Shown here in pieces: positions 48,611-61,544 of a stretch of 64,000 bases of DNA (positions within the stretch are counted from its first letter, which is position 1; every line of letters begins with the position of its first letter). Under the pieces are notes generated by a model, which ran no database searches, was not told the origin of the DNA, and saw nothing but the letters and a program-made list of their open reading frames with translations. The stretch spans positions 73,337,223 through 73,401,222 of the forward strand of contig NC_089230.1 in NCBI RefSeq assembly GCF_963924675.1, written 5' to 3'. Made by a program: the position numbers and the translations under genes. Source of the DNA: Phocoena phocoena (taxonomy: Eukaryota > Chordata > Mammalia > Artiodactyla > Phocoenidae).

Positions 48611-50189
48611 GAGAAGGAATTGACTAGACAGGAGAAAGAAGTGATGCCTGGTTAGCTAAGGTTCTGACAATATAGGGCTGGTACCTCCGGCTCAGATGTA
48701 GCAGCCAGCCTTAGGAGCACAGATGGTTCCCTTTCTGTGACAGGACAGAAGGAGATCAGAACTGAAGAGGATGGGACAGGTTTGCATATTAGGTTTTGGA
48801 AAGACGAGAGACTCATCTTCTGATGGCCTCTTTTTTATCTGTAACATAGATGTGATAGCGAAGGGGCACGAGGGAAAGAGGTGGGGGTCACGGACAGTTG
48901 GAGGTTGGAAGAGGATAAAGAAGATGAAAAATGATCATTTGGAGAGCAGGTGAGGGGTCAGTAGGCATTGTTCATTGCCCATTTGAGGTTTGCCATCCTG
49001 AATTTATGGTGATATGAATCTTCCCCTCAGTGTGACTTTCTCCAGCTTATCATCTACTTGAGTGTAAACTCAGAAAGCAGAGTTGGGTTCAGCAGGGTTA
49101 AAACTGTGTTGTCTCAATGCAAAGAGTGTTGTGTTCTCCTTGTATCATTAAAACCACAGAATCTACATGGCCTGTTTTAATGAAGATCAAGGGTTGGAAA
49201 GTGGCCATAGCTTCTAATCATTTACTGAGAGTTAGGTGTAGTAGAGAAGAAATTGACTTTTAATTACATATTTAAAGCTTCTAAAGTGTTCTTTTAAAGC
49301 ACACCAGATTGATGGGAAATGAGCTCTTTAAAATATGTTAAGGAAAACGGTATACTTTAAAATGGAGCTTTGGCACTTATTTAAATGTATGCTCTGAGGA
49401 GTTAAATTTTCCATAGGATTTTTGTAATCCCACTTTGTAAGGAAATCTATTGGCCTAACATGGGAGAACAAGTATAAAGGAAAATATGCATAGTTTTTCA
49501 AGTCTGCCAGACTTTTAGTTTGACAGTTGTCACATAAAGCGACTGCAATGGTCTTGGTTGGTTCTATTTTTGTTCTAGGCATGGGGAGTGAAAAATGAAC
49601 CTTCGATTCTAAGGTCATCTGGAGTAGAGGGAAGAAGTCAGTTTCTTTCAGTATCATTTGGGGGCCTTTTTTTTTTTTTTTTAAATCCGTATGGCTGTAG
49701 GAGCTCTCCGGGTACTTGCACCTCTGTTGAAAACCAAGATAAATTGACATTCCATTGTTGGCCTCTCTACTGTTAAGGCTGGCTTCTTCTGTGACATCCA
49801 ACTGACAGCAAGTGCTTGTCTCAGAAACCCAGGCAGGGCTTCAGGCCAAGGGCCTCCAACAATGCTTCTGGTCTCCATGGGATGCCTTCACGCCACTGCA
49901 CCAGGTCCACTGCCAGAACCCTCCTCTAGCCATTTTCTCTCCTGTGTTAGAGGAAAATTGTCTTCCCACCTTATAAATCATTACTAATTCCCCAGGTAAA
50001 TGATGAAGCTATCGTTCTTGTGAAATAATTTCAGCATCATAGGGTAAAGCTCACATCTCCTTGGCCACCATCTCCAATTCCAGCACCTCCCCCCGCATAA
50101 GTCACCACTGTAACCAGGTTGCTGTGTATCTTGCCAGACTTTATCTAAACATACACATATGTGTCTGTATGCCCCAGAAATATACGTAG

Positions 50190-51300
50190 AAATACTTTGT
50201 GTTCTCTTTTCCTTTTTCTTGTCATATAGTATCCTTCTGCAGTTTATTTTTTCTCTCGACATTATATGTTCTCAGTGCGTATGGATATATCTCATTTTTT
50301 AAACTGCAGTCTGATATTCCATCATGTAGGTATTTTATGATTTCTTAAGCCATTCTGTTACAATTATTTAAAATATTTCCCTGATCCTAACAATTCTGCA
50401 GTGAAGACCGTGTTCTTTATGCACCTCTGCAAGGACTTCTTTCAAGTGAATAGAAAGAAGTGGAGTTGCTGCTCCTGGAATCTATTTATTTTACATTTTT
50501 TTAATAAACTTTTTTATTGGAGTAGTTTTAGATTTATATAAAAGTTGCAAAGATAGTACAGATGGTTCTTGTGTACATACCTTTCATCCATTTTCAGTTT
50601 CCCCTGATGTTATCTTACGTTTCCATGGCACCTCTGTCAAAACTAAGAAACCAACATTGGTACATTGCTGTTAACTAAACTCTAGGCTTTATTTGGATTT
50701 CACTAGGTCTCCCAAACGTCCTCTTTCTATTCTAAGATCCAATCCATGATACCACATTGCATTGATTCGGTGCATCTCCTTTGTCTCCTCTGCTCTATAG
50801 CAGTTCCGCATACTTTCCCTATTTTTTCATGACCTTGACTGTTTTGAGGAGTACTGGTTAAGCATTTTGTAGAATGTCCCTTAGTTTGGGTTTGCCTGAT
50901 TTTTTTCTCTTGATTAGATTGAGGTTATAGGTTTTGAAAAGAATACTATCACATCACATCATATTCAGGGGGTACATGGAATCCACAGCCATCACTGGCA
51001 ATGTTCAGCTTGGTCACCTGGCTAAAGTAATGCTGGCCAGGCTTCCTCACTGTGAAGTGACTGTTTTTCCCTTTCCATATTCTTTTCTTTGGAATCGAGT
51101 CACCAATTCCAGCCCACAGTCAAAGAGGAGGGGGAAAGATAAGCTCCACCTCCTAGAAGGGCTTGATATCTACATATATTATTTGAAATTTTTACTTAAG
51201 GAAGATTGATTTCTTTTCCTCTGTTTATTTATTCAGTTGTTTTTATCTGATGTACTCATGTATTTTTATTTCATACCTTGGGTTATAAGCCAACACTATG
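50190..51300 (-). repeat. L1 3' relics
   Basis: Reverse L1 3' UTR: TTATTGGAGTAGTTTTAGAT, AACATTGGTACATTGCTGTT, CTTTGTCTCCTCTGCTCTAT, AAGGGCTTGATATCTACATA. The left 300 bp is a more diverged L1M-like piece. Confidence 0.75.
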
Positions 51301-51304
51301 TTAT

Positions 51305-51470
51305 TTATTTATTTTTTAATATTCATAGCAGTTTTATTTTTAATAAACCCAAACTGGACATAACTCACATGTCCATCAGCAGATGAATGGACAAACATAT
51401 TGTAATAGCCATGTAGTGGAATACCACTGAGCAATGAAAAAGAAATGAATTACTGATCTGTGCAACAACG
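51305..51470 (+). repeat. L1 ORF2 C-terminal relic
   Basis: Sense strand: CAAACTGGACATAACTCACA, TGTCCATCAGCAGATGAATG, GACAAACATATTGTAATAGC, AGTGGAATACCACTGAGCAA. Opposite orientation to the L1 pieces on both sides. Confidence 0.8.
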
Positions 51471-51484
51471 TGAATAATTTTATT

Positions 51485-51617
51485 TTCTTTGTGAATTTCT
51501 TTTTCGGCTGTGTGTGCCATGTGGCATGTGGGATCTTAGTTTCCCGGCTAAGGATCGAACCCTTGCCCCCTGCAGTAGAAGTGCAGAGTCCTTACCACTG
51601 GACTGCCAGGGAAGTCC
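51485..51617 (-). mobile_element. CHR-related SINE, 130-bp form
   Basis: Reverse: TTTTTCGGCTGTGTGTGCCA, GGATCTTAGTTTCCCGGCTA, AGGATCGAACCCTTGCC (B box), to TGCCAGGGAAGTCCC. Target duplication unclear. Confidence 0.85.
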
Positions 51618-51639
51618 CTGTGAGTCATTTGTTTTTAAT

Positions 51640-51800
51640 TGAATTAAAGTTGATTTACAATATTCTGTTAGTTTCAGGTCTACAACATAGTGATTCAGTA
51701 TTTTTATATATTATACTCCATTTAAAGTTATTATAAAATTGGCCATATTCCCTGTGCTATACAATATGTTATATTTATTTTATTTATTTATTTGCTATTT
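51640..51800 (-). repeat. L1 3' end relic
   Basis: Reverse: AAAGTTGATTTACAATATTC, TGTTAGTTTCAGGTCTACAA, CATATTCCCTGTGCTATACA. Confidence 0.8.
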
Positions 51801-51999
51801 ATTCTGTTGCTCAAGTTGTTTCATCTTTGGACATTGGGAGCCCTTTTTGGCTGGCTCCCTGTGTCCTTTGACATGCCCTCATACTCTTAATTTTTGATCA
51901 TCTTCCTACTTTCTGATACTACAAAATGCTCCAGAGTCATCTTATACTTTCCCTACCCCAGCCCAGGAATCAGCCATAAAAGAAGCCCTGGTTCTTTTT

Positions 52000-52370
52000 G
52001 TTGGAAATGGAAGTGATCCTTACTGCTAGTATTTTAAATATTAATACTTAGATAATGCCCAGTTTTTCTCCTAGGGGCTATTCTAACTGGCACTTTTACT
52101 TCTCATACCTGTTCTAGTACTTGATTATATTAGGTTTATTAATTTTGGCCAATCTGACAGAATTATATCTTTTTTAGGTGAATGTTTCACTGACTGTGTG
52201 GTTGAACATCTTTATGTTTACTAGCCATTCGAGCTTCTTCCATGAATAGCGTGTTCATATTCCTTTGCCTCCTTAAGCTGGTGTCTGTGAGTCTGTGTGT
52301 TTGTCTTTGGTATTAGGAGTTCTTATAGACTGTGATATATGTATATTTATCATGCCTTGTGATACACAGA
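52000..52370 (-). repeat. L1-like relic
   Basis: GGTGAATGTTTCACTGACTG, GGTTGAACATCTTTATGTTT and TAGGAGTTCTTATAGACTGT resemble reverse L1 3' text. Divergent. Confidence 0.55.
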
Positions 52371-52429
52371 AGTTTACATTTTGATCCTATCAAAATTAAA
52401 ATTAGAATTGGAAGGCTTTCACTTCTGTA

Positions 52430-53655
52430 TCCCACTTAAGGAGATCTTCTTTCTAACATGGCCGTTCATGCTTTTACTCTGGTCATCTACTGAAACTGCT
52501 GATCCAAGGACCTCAGGTGGTCACCTGCCAAGCAAAATCATTTGCTTTTTCTCAATTTTTAGCACTCAGCATTATTCACCATTTCTTCTTGGAAGTGTTT
52601 GTCTTGGCATTCTCCTGGTTTTGTTCTGACCTCTTCCCTTTCCTCTTTCTTTTGACCTCTTCTCATCCTCTCTTGCCCCATCTGCTTTGTCTTATACCCT
52701 GCTAACAGTGTTCTCCCCGACTCCTCCTTTCCCTTTGCAAAGCTCATCTGCTCTCATGGTAGAAACTCTAATTTCTGTTGAGTAAAACCTTTCAAGTCGG
52801 GGCTTTCCTGGTGGCGCAGTGGTTGAGAGTCCGCCTGCCATGTAGGGGACACGGGTTCGTGCCCCGGTCCGGGAAGATCCCACATGCTGCAGAGTGGCTG
52901 GGCCCGTGAGCCATGGCCGCTGAGCCTGTGCGTCCGGAGCCTGTGCTCTGCAACGGGAGAGGCCACAACACTGAGAGGCCCGCGTACCGCAAAAAACAAA
53001 ACAAAACAAAAAAACCTTTCAAGTCTTCGTTCTCGGTGCTCCCTTTCACTTATATTCTGTGCTTTGTCTCCATCTTGTCTGGGTTGTCTCTGCCATAGAT
53101 CTCATTGATCCCATAGCCCACATTCAGTATGGCCAAGGTAGAAGAAACTCATGAACATTCCTGGTGAACATACGCTTCCTCTTGTTTGTGCCTCTATCAA
53201 TGGCATTATGATCCTGCTAGCCAGCCAGGCTCAAACCCTAAAGCTGGCCTTTGATTGTTTCCTGCTGCCCGCACACCCAACCAGTTGTGAAGTCATGTCC
53301 ATTCTACCTTCAAAGTCTCCTTCATAACTATTCTTCCTTTTCTCTTTATAATTACTGTTAACCTACTTCAAGATGTTGTCACTCATCATTGACGTTTGTA
53401 AGTGTTTCTTCAACCTATTTGAACTCTCTAGTCCAGCCTGTATTCTGCAGCCAGCCAGGTCATCCCAATCATATCACTCGCCCGCTTTCTTTTATGCACC
53501 CGAAGTCTTTATCTCCTTGGATTAGTATATGGGGTCTTCCACAGCCTGCTCCAATTTCACCACCCCGGCCCTGCCTTCTCCTGGTCCTGTCACATGTTCT
53601 GTCATGTCCAGTCAGAATGGAATTCTGCAACTCCTCAAATATTTATTCACCTGTG
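52430..53655 (+). repeat. L2 relic, split by a SINE
   Basis: Pyrimidine-rich sense-strand L2 text: GCATTATTCACCATTTCTTC, TTGGCATTCTCCTGGTTTTG, CAGTGTTCTCCCCGACTCCT, and after the SINE, TCATGTCCATTCTACCTTCA and CAGCCTGTATTCTGCAGCCA. Confidence 0.65.
52799..53010 (+). mobile_element. CHR SINE, short form, perfect 15-bp flanks
   Basis: GGGGCTTTCCTGGTGGCGCA to GCGTACCGCAAAAAACAAAA. Flanks AAAACCTTTCAAGTC at 52784-52798 and 53011-53025 are identical, suggesting a recent insertion. Confidence 0.95.
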
Positions 53656-54369
53656 CAGGTCATATATAGTTAAGTGTGTTTGTTCAGAGTATATAATTAC
53701 CCATTATATATTAGCTTTCCATTTCAACCAATATACATATGTGTGATTTTTGTAATATTTCCATAAGAAAGGGATTGATACGGAAAATGATGTCTTTGTT
53801 TGTAAGTAGTCCTGCATGGGTAAGGTCTTCAGTAGGAAACCTATAAAAATTTTTTCTTCTGTTATCCATGGCTCATAAACTCTTCTTTACATCTTAGGGA
53901 ATTACATAAAAATAAATATATAGAAGCTTATTCTAGGTTTCTTGGATTTTTAAGAAAGTCCTTAACATCTCTTATTTCCATCATTTTTCTCCTTTTAGCA
54001 ACATAAAATAATAATACCTTTACCAGTGAAGTGGCTTATTAACCTTACTAATTTTATCACAGAGTTTGTCTCTAAGTCAATAAGGCCCAAACGGAGAGAT
54101 TGGGAGGCATAGCTGACATTTTATAGGCTAGGTTGTTCCAGTTAACGCTGAAAAGTTTTTCAGGCGTAGTTGAGTTTTCTGAATAGAATTGTCTCTAAGT
54201 TCAAATAAGATTTATACAGACACTGTGGACTACCATTCCCACTTTTCCTTGGGGTAAATATTTTTGTGTTTTCTGTGCATTATGTACTCTTTTTTTTTTG
54301 TAAGCTTGATATAAATCCCCTCCTCTTTAAAGTGTTTAAGGATAAATATTATGGTTTTAGTGATAATAA

Positions 54370-54590
54370 TTATAACTCACTCACTGATTGAGCTTTTATT
54401 ATGCATCAGGCTTGTGCTAAAGCTTTTTAATACATTATATCATTGAATCTTCATATCATCTGTGTGTGGAAATGTTGTGCTTACCACTGTTTATAGAAAC
54501 TAAGGTTACTTGCCCAGTGAGGCACAGCTAAGATGTATTAGACTTAGGATTCAAAAACACATCTGTCTTCAAAACCCTGGGCTATGTCTG
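54370..54590 (-). repeat. MIR relic
   Basis: Reverse MIR: AGAAACTAAGGTTACTTGCC, CAGTGAGGCACAGCTAAGAT, TTAGGATTCAAAAACACATC. Confidence 0.7.
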
Positions 54591-55639
54591 CCACGTGTCC
54601 TTGTATTAGGATTAAAGGACTAGCATCTAAAGCCACTGCCAGTGAAGCAAAAACAGTGGTGGAGATGGATTTATTTACTTAGCACTCTAGATTTATACCA
54701 TCAAACCTCATTTAAACCCCCAAGTAAGAGTAACTAATCCATTCTTTTTATCTACCTAATAAAGCCTAAACTTGTCTACTTACTGCCTTTAAACCTAATT
54801 TCAATACCTACTCTTTTTTCCCTCCTGGTTGCAAATAGCAGTCCTAATTGGCTGCCCCCTGAGCCCATCTTAGTTTATTTCCCCATTACCATGCACTCAC
54901 TAATGGCTTCAAACCATCTTGGTGCTTTTTGGGCTGACCCCCTTCCCTTTCTTTTTCATATTTGACGCACAGGCAGGGGCTCCTTTGCAAATACTTTATT
55001 TTTCCAATATTCTCCATAGTGAGCTCTCATTTAGGTCTCCTGCTTCATTTCTTTTCCCTGGTCTTTGGACCCAATTCCAATAGCTATTTGTATGTTATTC
55101 ACCTTACCCTTTTCCCATTGGGGTAACTGACTTAGCCACTGTAAAACCTCCAGATCCACCTTGGCTTACCAGCTGCTTTTTACCTCTTTGAGGAAACCAT
55201 TTGGTCTGCGTTTATAAACACCGGCAACAAAAGCAGAACTTTAGGATAGGAGATTGTTTAGAAATGCTTTGTTCTTAGCAAAAATCTTACCTAAATAGTT
55301 CTTTAGATGCTTATAGATATATGCAAATTATTAGTTAAATTTACATATAACTCAGCAAATCTGTTCTAGAAGAGTAGTATGAACCTAGAAGAAGATTAAG
55401 GTAACGATACTATGTTCCAATTGAAAAAGTTGCATGGGGCTTTGTGATGTGGTTGTAGACATGCATTTCTTAAATTTAATAATCTTACCTGGTTTGGGAC
55501 TTCAGCACTCTGAAGTAGGACGGCCACAGGAGTGATTCCCCCATCTATAGCTGGGGTGATTGTTAGGATGTTTGATATTGAGATGACCTGAAGCATTTGA
55601 GGCGTTTAGAAGTTGTAGGAGGGCATTTGACATTTTACA

Positions 55640-55785
55640 ATGGGAAGAGTATGAAATTGGAGTCAGACGTGGAATCTAGTCCCAGATTTTCCATTGACTA
55701 GCTACATTGGCAGGACAAGTGACATGTCCTCTCTGGGCCTTAATTTCCTCATCTTTTGGGATGGGTATACTTTAACATTCTGCAA
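55640..55785 (+). repeat. MIR relic
   Basis: ATTGGAGTCAGACGTGGAAT, CTAGTCCCAGATTTTCCATT, GACATGTCCTCTCTGGGCCT, TAATTTCCTCATC. Confidence 0.7.
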
Positions 55786-58444
55786 TACCACAACTTTGGG
55801 ACACACATAAGCATTTTAAAGAGTGTGACCTCAAGCTCTGTATTGTGTTTAGTTTTTCTTATAAACTGAAGGCTTAATTTTCCCTTGCTACAAGTATTTA
55901 GTGAATGCAATGCCTAGTCTCAGATTCATTTCAACAGACATTCACTTAGGCTTCCTGTGTGTAAAATTTTCTGCTTAGAGATATAAAAACTAAAAGTATA
56001 AAGAAGACAGAATTTTAGCTTCCAGAGTCTCAGTGTTAATCTTGGAAACTGGCAAATTACATAAAAGCTTTAGAAGGTACACAGCTATGTCCTATGATAG
56101 ACAAACAAGGGGCTTTCTGATCATTTCTAATTAAGGAAAATTTCATGGAGAAGGTAGCATTTGATCTGAGAATGAAGAAATGGAAAGATAATGGGGGCAA
56201 ATGGTTGAAGAGGAGAGAGTCTGAGCAAAGGTGGAAAATTACAGGATGTATTTCCCAAAATATATTTCAGAAGATATTTTTTGGGGGGGAGGAATTGATG
56301 CCAAAGTCAAATAATACTATTTGAGATTTTTACTGTGCAATTATTGTTGCCTATTATTACAACTATTTTGTTATTAAACAAAGTTGTGAATCAGTTGGCT
56401 CAGTGAAACTGTATATGTAGATATTTTTAACTGCTGTACTGCTCGGCACCTTAATATTCTAAAGGTAAATATGACTTGCTAAGTGGAACATATAGCACTT
56501 ACCATTTATGAGTCTTACATGATCATGGAACCCTTTTTCATGGGAATGCTAGGTCCAAAGAATATATTTTTGAGAAATTGCACAAGAAGATCCTACGTAT
56601 CAGAGGAACAGAGTGATGTAGAAAGAGAGATTTCCTGATATTAATTGAACCAAAGTTGGCAAGTAAGAGTTTAAGGAAGAAAGAGATTGAAGAATGTGTA
56701 TGTTCACACGGAAGCCATTTTTTTGTCAGCCGGTAGGTGTCAGTGTGTGCCAAGTATGGCTTGGTTACATCCAGCAAGGGGAATAGATTAAAGGAGGGCA
56801 GTTACATGTCGGTCATTTCCAATAATGCCTGTTTACCGAAGGAAAACAGTTCATAAAAGAATTTATATCTGTTTACACTTTTAAAGTTGATATGTTTTAA
56901 ACCACTTAAATAATGAATTTTATTTTGCTCACACACACTCCCAAGAATCCTGCCCTACTGTATACACAGATAAGATGGAAGGTTTATTTATTTATTTGTT
57001 TGTTCATTAATTCATCTAATAGATGGTGTGTCAGGTGATAGGTATACATTAGTAAGTAAAAGCTACAAAACTCCTGCTCTTGTAGAACATACAGTCTAAG
57101 AATGGGACTAAGCTATATCTAGTATTATGTATTTTGAAGAGTATCACCACTTACCTGATGACTGCATGGAAAAAACCCAAAAGGCAAAGCCAGTTCTTAG
57201 TAAAGGACTGAAATAGAAGTAATCTGTAGAATGGTTTATAATACAAAATATGTCCAACAGTACCTCTGTACACACTAGCCTATCTTATTGGACCCTGTCC
57301 AGTGTGCTGGGTTCCCAGGATTGTAGCTACAGGTAAACTACCCTGTGAGGAGTTAAAACTACTGGATCTGTTATGCAAGTACACAAAGAGAGCCAGGCCA
57401 GTGTTACTAACCCTAGTGCCCATGGCCTGTAGGGTGGACAGGTAACCAACAGTCCCAGAGCTGTCATCCTGCTTCCAACTCACACTTCCGTTGGAAAACC
57501 CAGTTTCTCCTACTTTATCCTCCTTTCCCTAAAGAATGCAAGATGTTTTTACAGAGACAAACTACAGATCCCATTTCTTTACCGTGGAGACATGTCCTAT
57601 AAATTTTGGAGGGCTTATTTGACATATTAGCATATTCATATAAACTCTGTGTGTGTTTGCGCTGAAATCTATGGAAACAAAAGAAAATTTAATAAAAAAT
57701 TTTTAACTTACAACTGTCTTTTTTAACATGAAGATCTTAATTTTTTTATTGATTCACTTGGAACTTTTGCAGGCGACGCTAATTAATGCTAATGTGACAT
57801 ATACATCTAATTCTCTGAAACCATATTGATTATGCCTGGAAGTTCTACCTCCTAAGGCTGTGTCCTTGGCAGAATTATGGATAATCAGACGCTTGGTGAA
57901 AAACCTTAAGGGAAAATTCCAAAAGTTGGGAATTCAGGAAATACTCAGGGGAAGATAGTTTTTGTTCAGCCAGTTTAGAAGGTAAATGTTAATTAGTTAG
58001 GGATTGCTGTGCTTGTGTTCTTTTTTTTTAAATCTTCAAAATGATAAATCTTTTTTATCAATAGAATTTATCCGTTTTACCTTCTTACATAAGATCTTCC
58101 TTAGCGAAAATTGGCGGAGGAGGGGTGGGGGCGGAGGTGGATTTAACTTGTAAGCCCTGGGAGCATCTCAGGAATCATCATTCATTCTTCATTGTATAGT
58201 TTAATTCATTTGTGAAAGCCAAACAACGAAAGGTTCTATTTAGATACTTGTAGAAGTGGTTTGCTACCCAATTCACAGGATTGTTAATGAAAAAGTAGCT
58301 GATCCCTACCTAACTCAGTGTATTAATCAGTCAGTGCCATGTATTCATTTAGTAAGCATGGTGCTAGGAAAAATGAGTTATTCCTGGCAGATTAAATATA
58401 ATCCCACCTTCTTGGTATCATTTGGGTTACCTGATGGTGTGTGA

Positions 58445-58870
58445 TGATTTTAAAGTATGTCCACCCATTCTTTATTCCTCCTTTTAAGAGGTGGAGCTTA
58501 ATTTCTCTTGTCCCTTGGTGTGAGCTGAACTTACTGACTGACTTCTCAGGAGTAGAACCAAGTGGATGTACCCGAGTGGGGATTCTGAGAGTAGGTTATA
58601 AAAGGCACAGCGGATTCCTCCTTGCTCTGGGTCTCCAGTCACTCGCTCTGGGGGAATCTACCTGCCAGCCTGAGGACACTGGGGCCCTAGCCCAACCTTC
58701 AGGTGTTGCCCTGCTGGCATCTTGGCTACCAGCTTGTGAGAGATCCTGAACCAGAGCCAGCCAGCTCAGTCGTTCCCAGATTCCTGTCCCACAGAAACCG
58801 TGAGATGTTTGTTGTTTCAGCTGCCAAGTTTTGGAGTGGTCGTTAAGCAGTAGCAGATGACTAACCGCAG
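58445..58870 (+). mobile_element. MLT1-type (MaLR) LTR, solo
   Basis: GTCCCTTGGTGTGAGCTGAA, AGGTTATAAAAGGCACAGCG, TCACTCGCTCTGGGGGAATC, AGAAACCGTGAGATGTTTGT, GCAGTAGCAGATGACTAAC. The order is that of an old non-autonomous LTR with no coding region. The GC-rich middle gives two chance open frames (58441-58749 + and 58596-58922 -). Confidence 0.75.
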
Positions 58871-59265
58871 GGATAAGACAGAAACCTGGAGGCCTGGGAC
58901 CTACTACCCGCACCTCCAGCAAATTTCAGGGTGTCAGTGAGCCCCATGAAATTGGATAGAAAAGTATGTGTGTATTATGCATGTGCATTTCTCTTGGCAA
59001 GTATTCAAAGCTTTCATCAGTTTCTAAAAGGAGTCCTTAATCTCTGAAAGACTCTAAATCTGTTTTTATTCAGAGGAAATAGAGCAGCAGGGCCCAGAGA
59101 AATAGATAGAAAGGTTTCATTGTGGGAAACATCTCTTATATATAAGTAATTGATGTGTATTTGCTGAGGAAACCTGGAATGAATTGGGCTTTAAACAGTG
59201 AAAAGAACTTACACAGTCACATGGGACGGTTCTCTTTCAAAATGTGTTTGGTTGTTGTAGATCAG

Positions 59266-59487
59266 GGCTGGGCAGACTATAGCCAGCAGGACAAGTTCAA
59301 GATCCCCCCACTCCCTTGCTTTTGTGAATAAAATTTTATTGAAGCATACTACGTGCATTTGTATAAACAATGTCTAAGGCTGCTTTTGCCGTATAAGAGC
59401 AGAGTCGAGTTGTTGTGACAGATGTCCCACAAGACTAAAACATTTATTATCTGACCCTTTATGAAAAAGTTTGCTGATCTTTACTTT
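59266..59487 (+). repeat. hAT-type non-autonomous DNA transposon
   Basis: CAGGGCTGGGCAGACTATAG at the left, AAAGTTTGCTGATC at the right, forming an imperfect inverted repeat; inside, GTGAATAAAATTTTATTGAA, AAGGCTGCTTTTGCCGTATA, AACATTTATTATCTGACCCT. A family common in mammals; the exact name is uncertain. Confidence 0.75.
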
Positions 59488-60278
59488 TGAATGCTGAGAT
59501 GAGGCTGGCATTCTTGTGGGGTGAAAGTAGTAGCTAAGACGCATCTTTCCAACTGATGAGTGAACACACCACATGCCATGTAGCAGACTCCGTTACAGGT
59601 AGGTAATCCATTAACAGCTACTCTCCGGGCCCCATAGGAGTGATTATCATCCTGGTCTAAGGAAGAAGTGGCTATCTGGACAGGCTCCTGGAGAAATGAG
59701 GTTTGTAGAACAGAGGGCACGGGTTAATGATGCTGGATCAGAGGTGAACACCCCAGGGTGTTGAACTGCTCAAAGTGGCTCTTTAGCTATAAGGGGTATA
59801 AGTAGGAGAGCTTGCTGTAGTTTGTTACTATAAAGCTCTTGCTTCCCCTGTATTTATCTCGATGACTTGACATCTTTCTTTTTTCCCCCAAAAATTTCAT
59901 AAATGATCTATAAATGATGCATACTTTATTTTGAAATAAGAGGCTTGAGGGCTAGATTCTAGACTATTTCCATTCTGTTTTGTATAGTATCGTGAACTCT
60001 CTTGTCACTAAGAGTTGCTGATTGATTCTTCCAGATAAAAGTGATATTCTGGAACTTCAGGTTAGATTCTGTTTCCTTGAAGTTAACTTCCTGGAAACAG
60101 CTGGTTTTGCTTTGTACTTTTGGTTTCCTGTGCTAAATGTTCATTCTTTAATGTCTAAGACATTTCTCAAGCTTTAATAATATCCAGTTTAGAAAAAATC
60201 TCAAAAGGAAATGGCACATTTGTGTCAGCGTTTTGTACGGTCTTTTTGTCTTATTTCTGCTGACCGTGACTGCCCAGG

Positions 60279-60324
60279 TGCTCTACCTCCAGCTTGATAC
60301 CTGCTCTACCTCCAGCTTGATACC
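60279..60324. repeat. Perfect 23-bp tandem duplication
   Basis: Two copies starting TGCTCTACCTCCAGC, at 60279-60301 and 60302-60324, identical. The copy number probably varies between individuals or species (inference). Confidence 0.93.
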
Positions 60325-60623
60325 TACCATACCGTTGTATGTACTAACATCGACCTCATGCGAACACCAGCTAATGTCTTTAGCAGGGAAGAGCAGTTAC
60401 CAGATTCATGCATCTGTATTCAAAGCCAGTTGTTGAAGAGTTCTGTCTGTATGGCTGGTTATGCCGGTGAAAGAGTATTTGTTTTCTTACATCTTAAACT
60501 TCGGTGAGGGAGCCAGTCTCTCAGAGTACTTTAGCTAATTTCCTAGGAGTTCTTACCAAACTTATAATCTAATAAATTACGTTTTGTTATGAACTGTTTT
60601 GAATTTATAGAAGAGTTAAAGAT

Positions 60624-60747
60624 GGGACTTCCCTGGTGGTCCAGTGGTTAATACTCTGTGCTCCCGATGCAGGGGGCATGGATTCGATCCCCGGTTGGGG
60701 AACTAAGATCCCGCAAGCCACACGTCATGGCTGAAAAAAAAAAAAAA
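60624..60747 (+). mobile_element. CHR-related SINE, 125-bp form
   Basis: GGGACTTCCCTGGTGGTCCA, ATTCGATCCCCGGTTGGGG, TGGCTG, then A-tail. Flanks AGAAGAGTTAAAGA (60609-60622) and AGAAAAGTTAGAGA (60748-60761). Confidence 0.88.
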
Positions 60748-60764
60748 AGAAAAGTTAGAGAATA

Positions 60765-61540
60765 ATGTAATGAACTTCCTTTTTCTTATTCCCAGTTTTT
60801 AATAAACTTTACCATTGCCATATTTGTTATAGATAGATAGGTAATTTTTGAAAATAAGATATTAATACAGTTGAAGCTTCCTCTGAACCCACCTTCTTTC
60901 ATTTTCCCAGAGAAAAGGGCAGTTCTGAAATTTGGTGTTTACCATTGTCATGCATACTTTTATAAATAAGTTTATATGCTGTTGATCACCATTCATATTT
61001 TTACAAAATATGTGTACTTCTTTACTCTTACTAAATATAAATATTAAGACCAATACTATTCATTTGTGTGTTTTTAAATGCCATGTAAATGGTATCAGGT
61101 TGTATGTATTCTTTTGCAACTTGCTCTTTTCACTTAACATTGTGTTTTTAAGGCTTTTCCATGTTGAAACTTATATTCCTTTATTTTAACTATGGTAAAA
61201 TATTCCTTTGTTAGAATATAGCACAGCTTATTTACCTGTTATCCTTTCAGTGGACATTTAGGTTGTTTTCAGTTTTTTTCATTACAAATAATGCAGCTTT
61301 GAGCATTCTTATTCATATGTCTTATTAATATGCATGAGCTTTTCTCTTCTTTACACTAAGTGGAATGATTGGGTCTTAGAGTATGTTTTCAGTACTATTA
61401 GCTAATTCCTAGTAGCTGTCCAAAGTAGCTACTCAAATTTACACTCACAACAGCACCATAAGCATTCCTGTTGTTCCACATCATGGTCAATTTTGATATT
61501 TCATTATGATAAATAGTACTTTCCTAATTACTAGTGTGAT
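60765..61540 (-). repeat. L1M-type 3' relic
   Basis: Reverse: CTGAACCCACCTTCTTTCAT, GTAAATGGTATCAGGTTGTA, TGGACATTTAGGTTGTTTTC, AATTTACACTCACAACAGCA. Opposite in orientation to the L1 at 61545. Confidence 0.7.
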
Positions 61541-61544
61541 TGAG

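Noticed and set aside
49328..49801. 157-codon open frame on the - strand, the longest outside recognised repeats
   Set aside because: No family resemblance, contains a run of Lys from an antisense T tract, no splice or promoter context. A conservation test (dN/dS in cetaceans) would decide.
58441..58922. Two overlapping open frames (102 and 108 codons)
   Set aside because: They lie within an MLT1-type LTR, which is non-coding.
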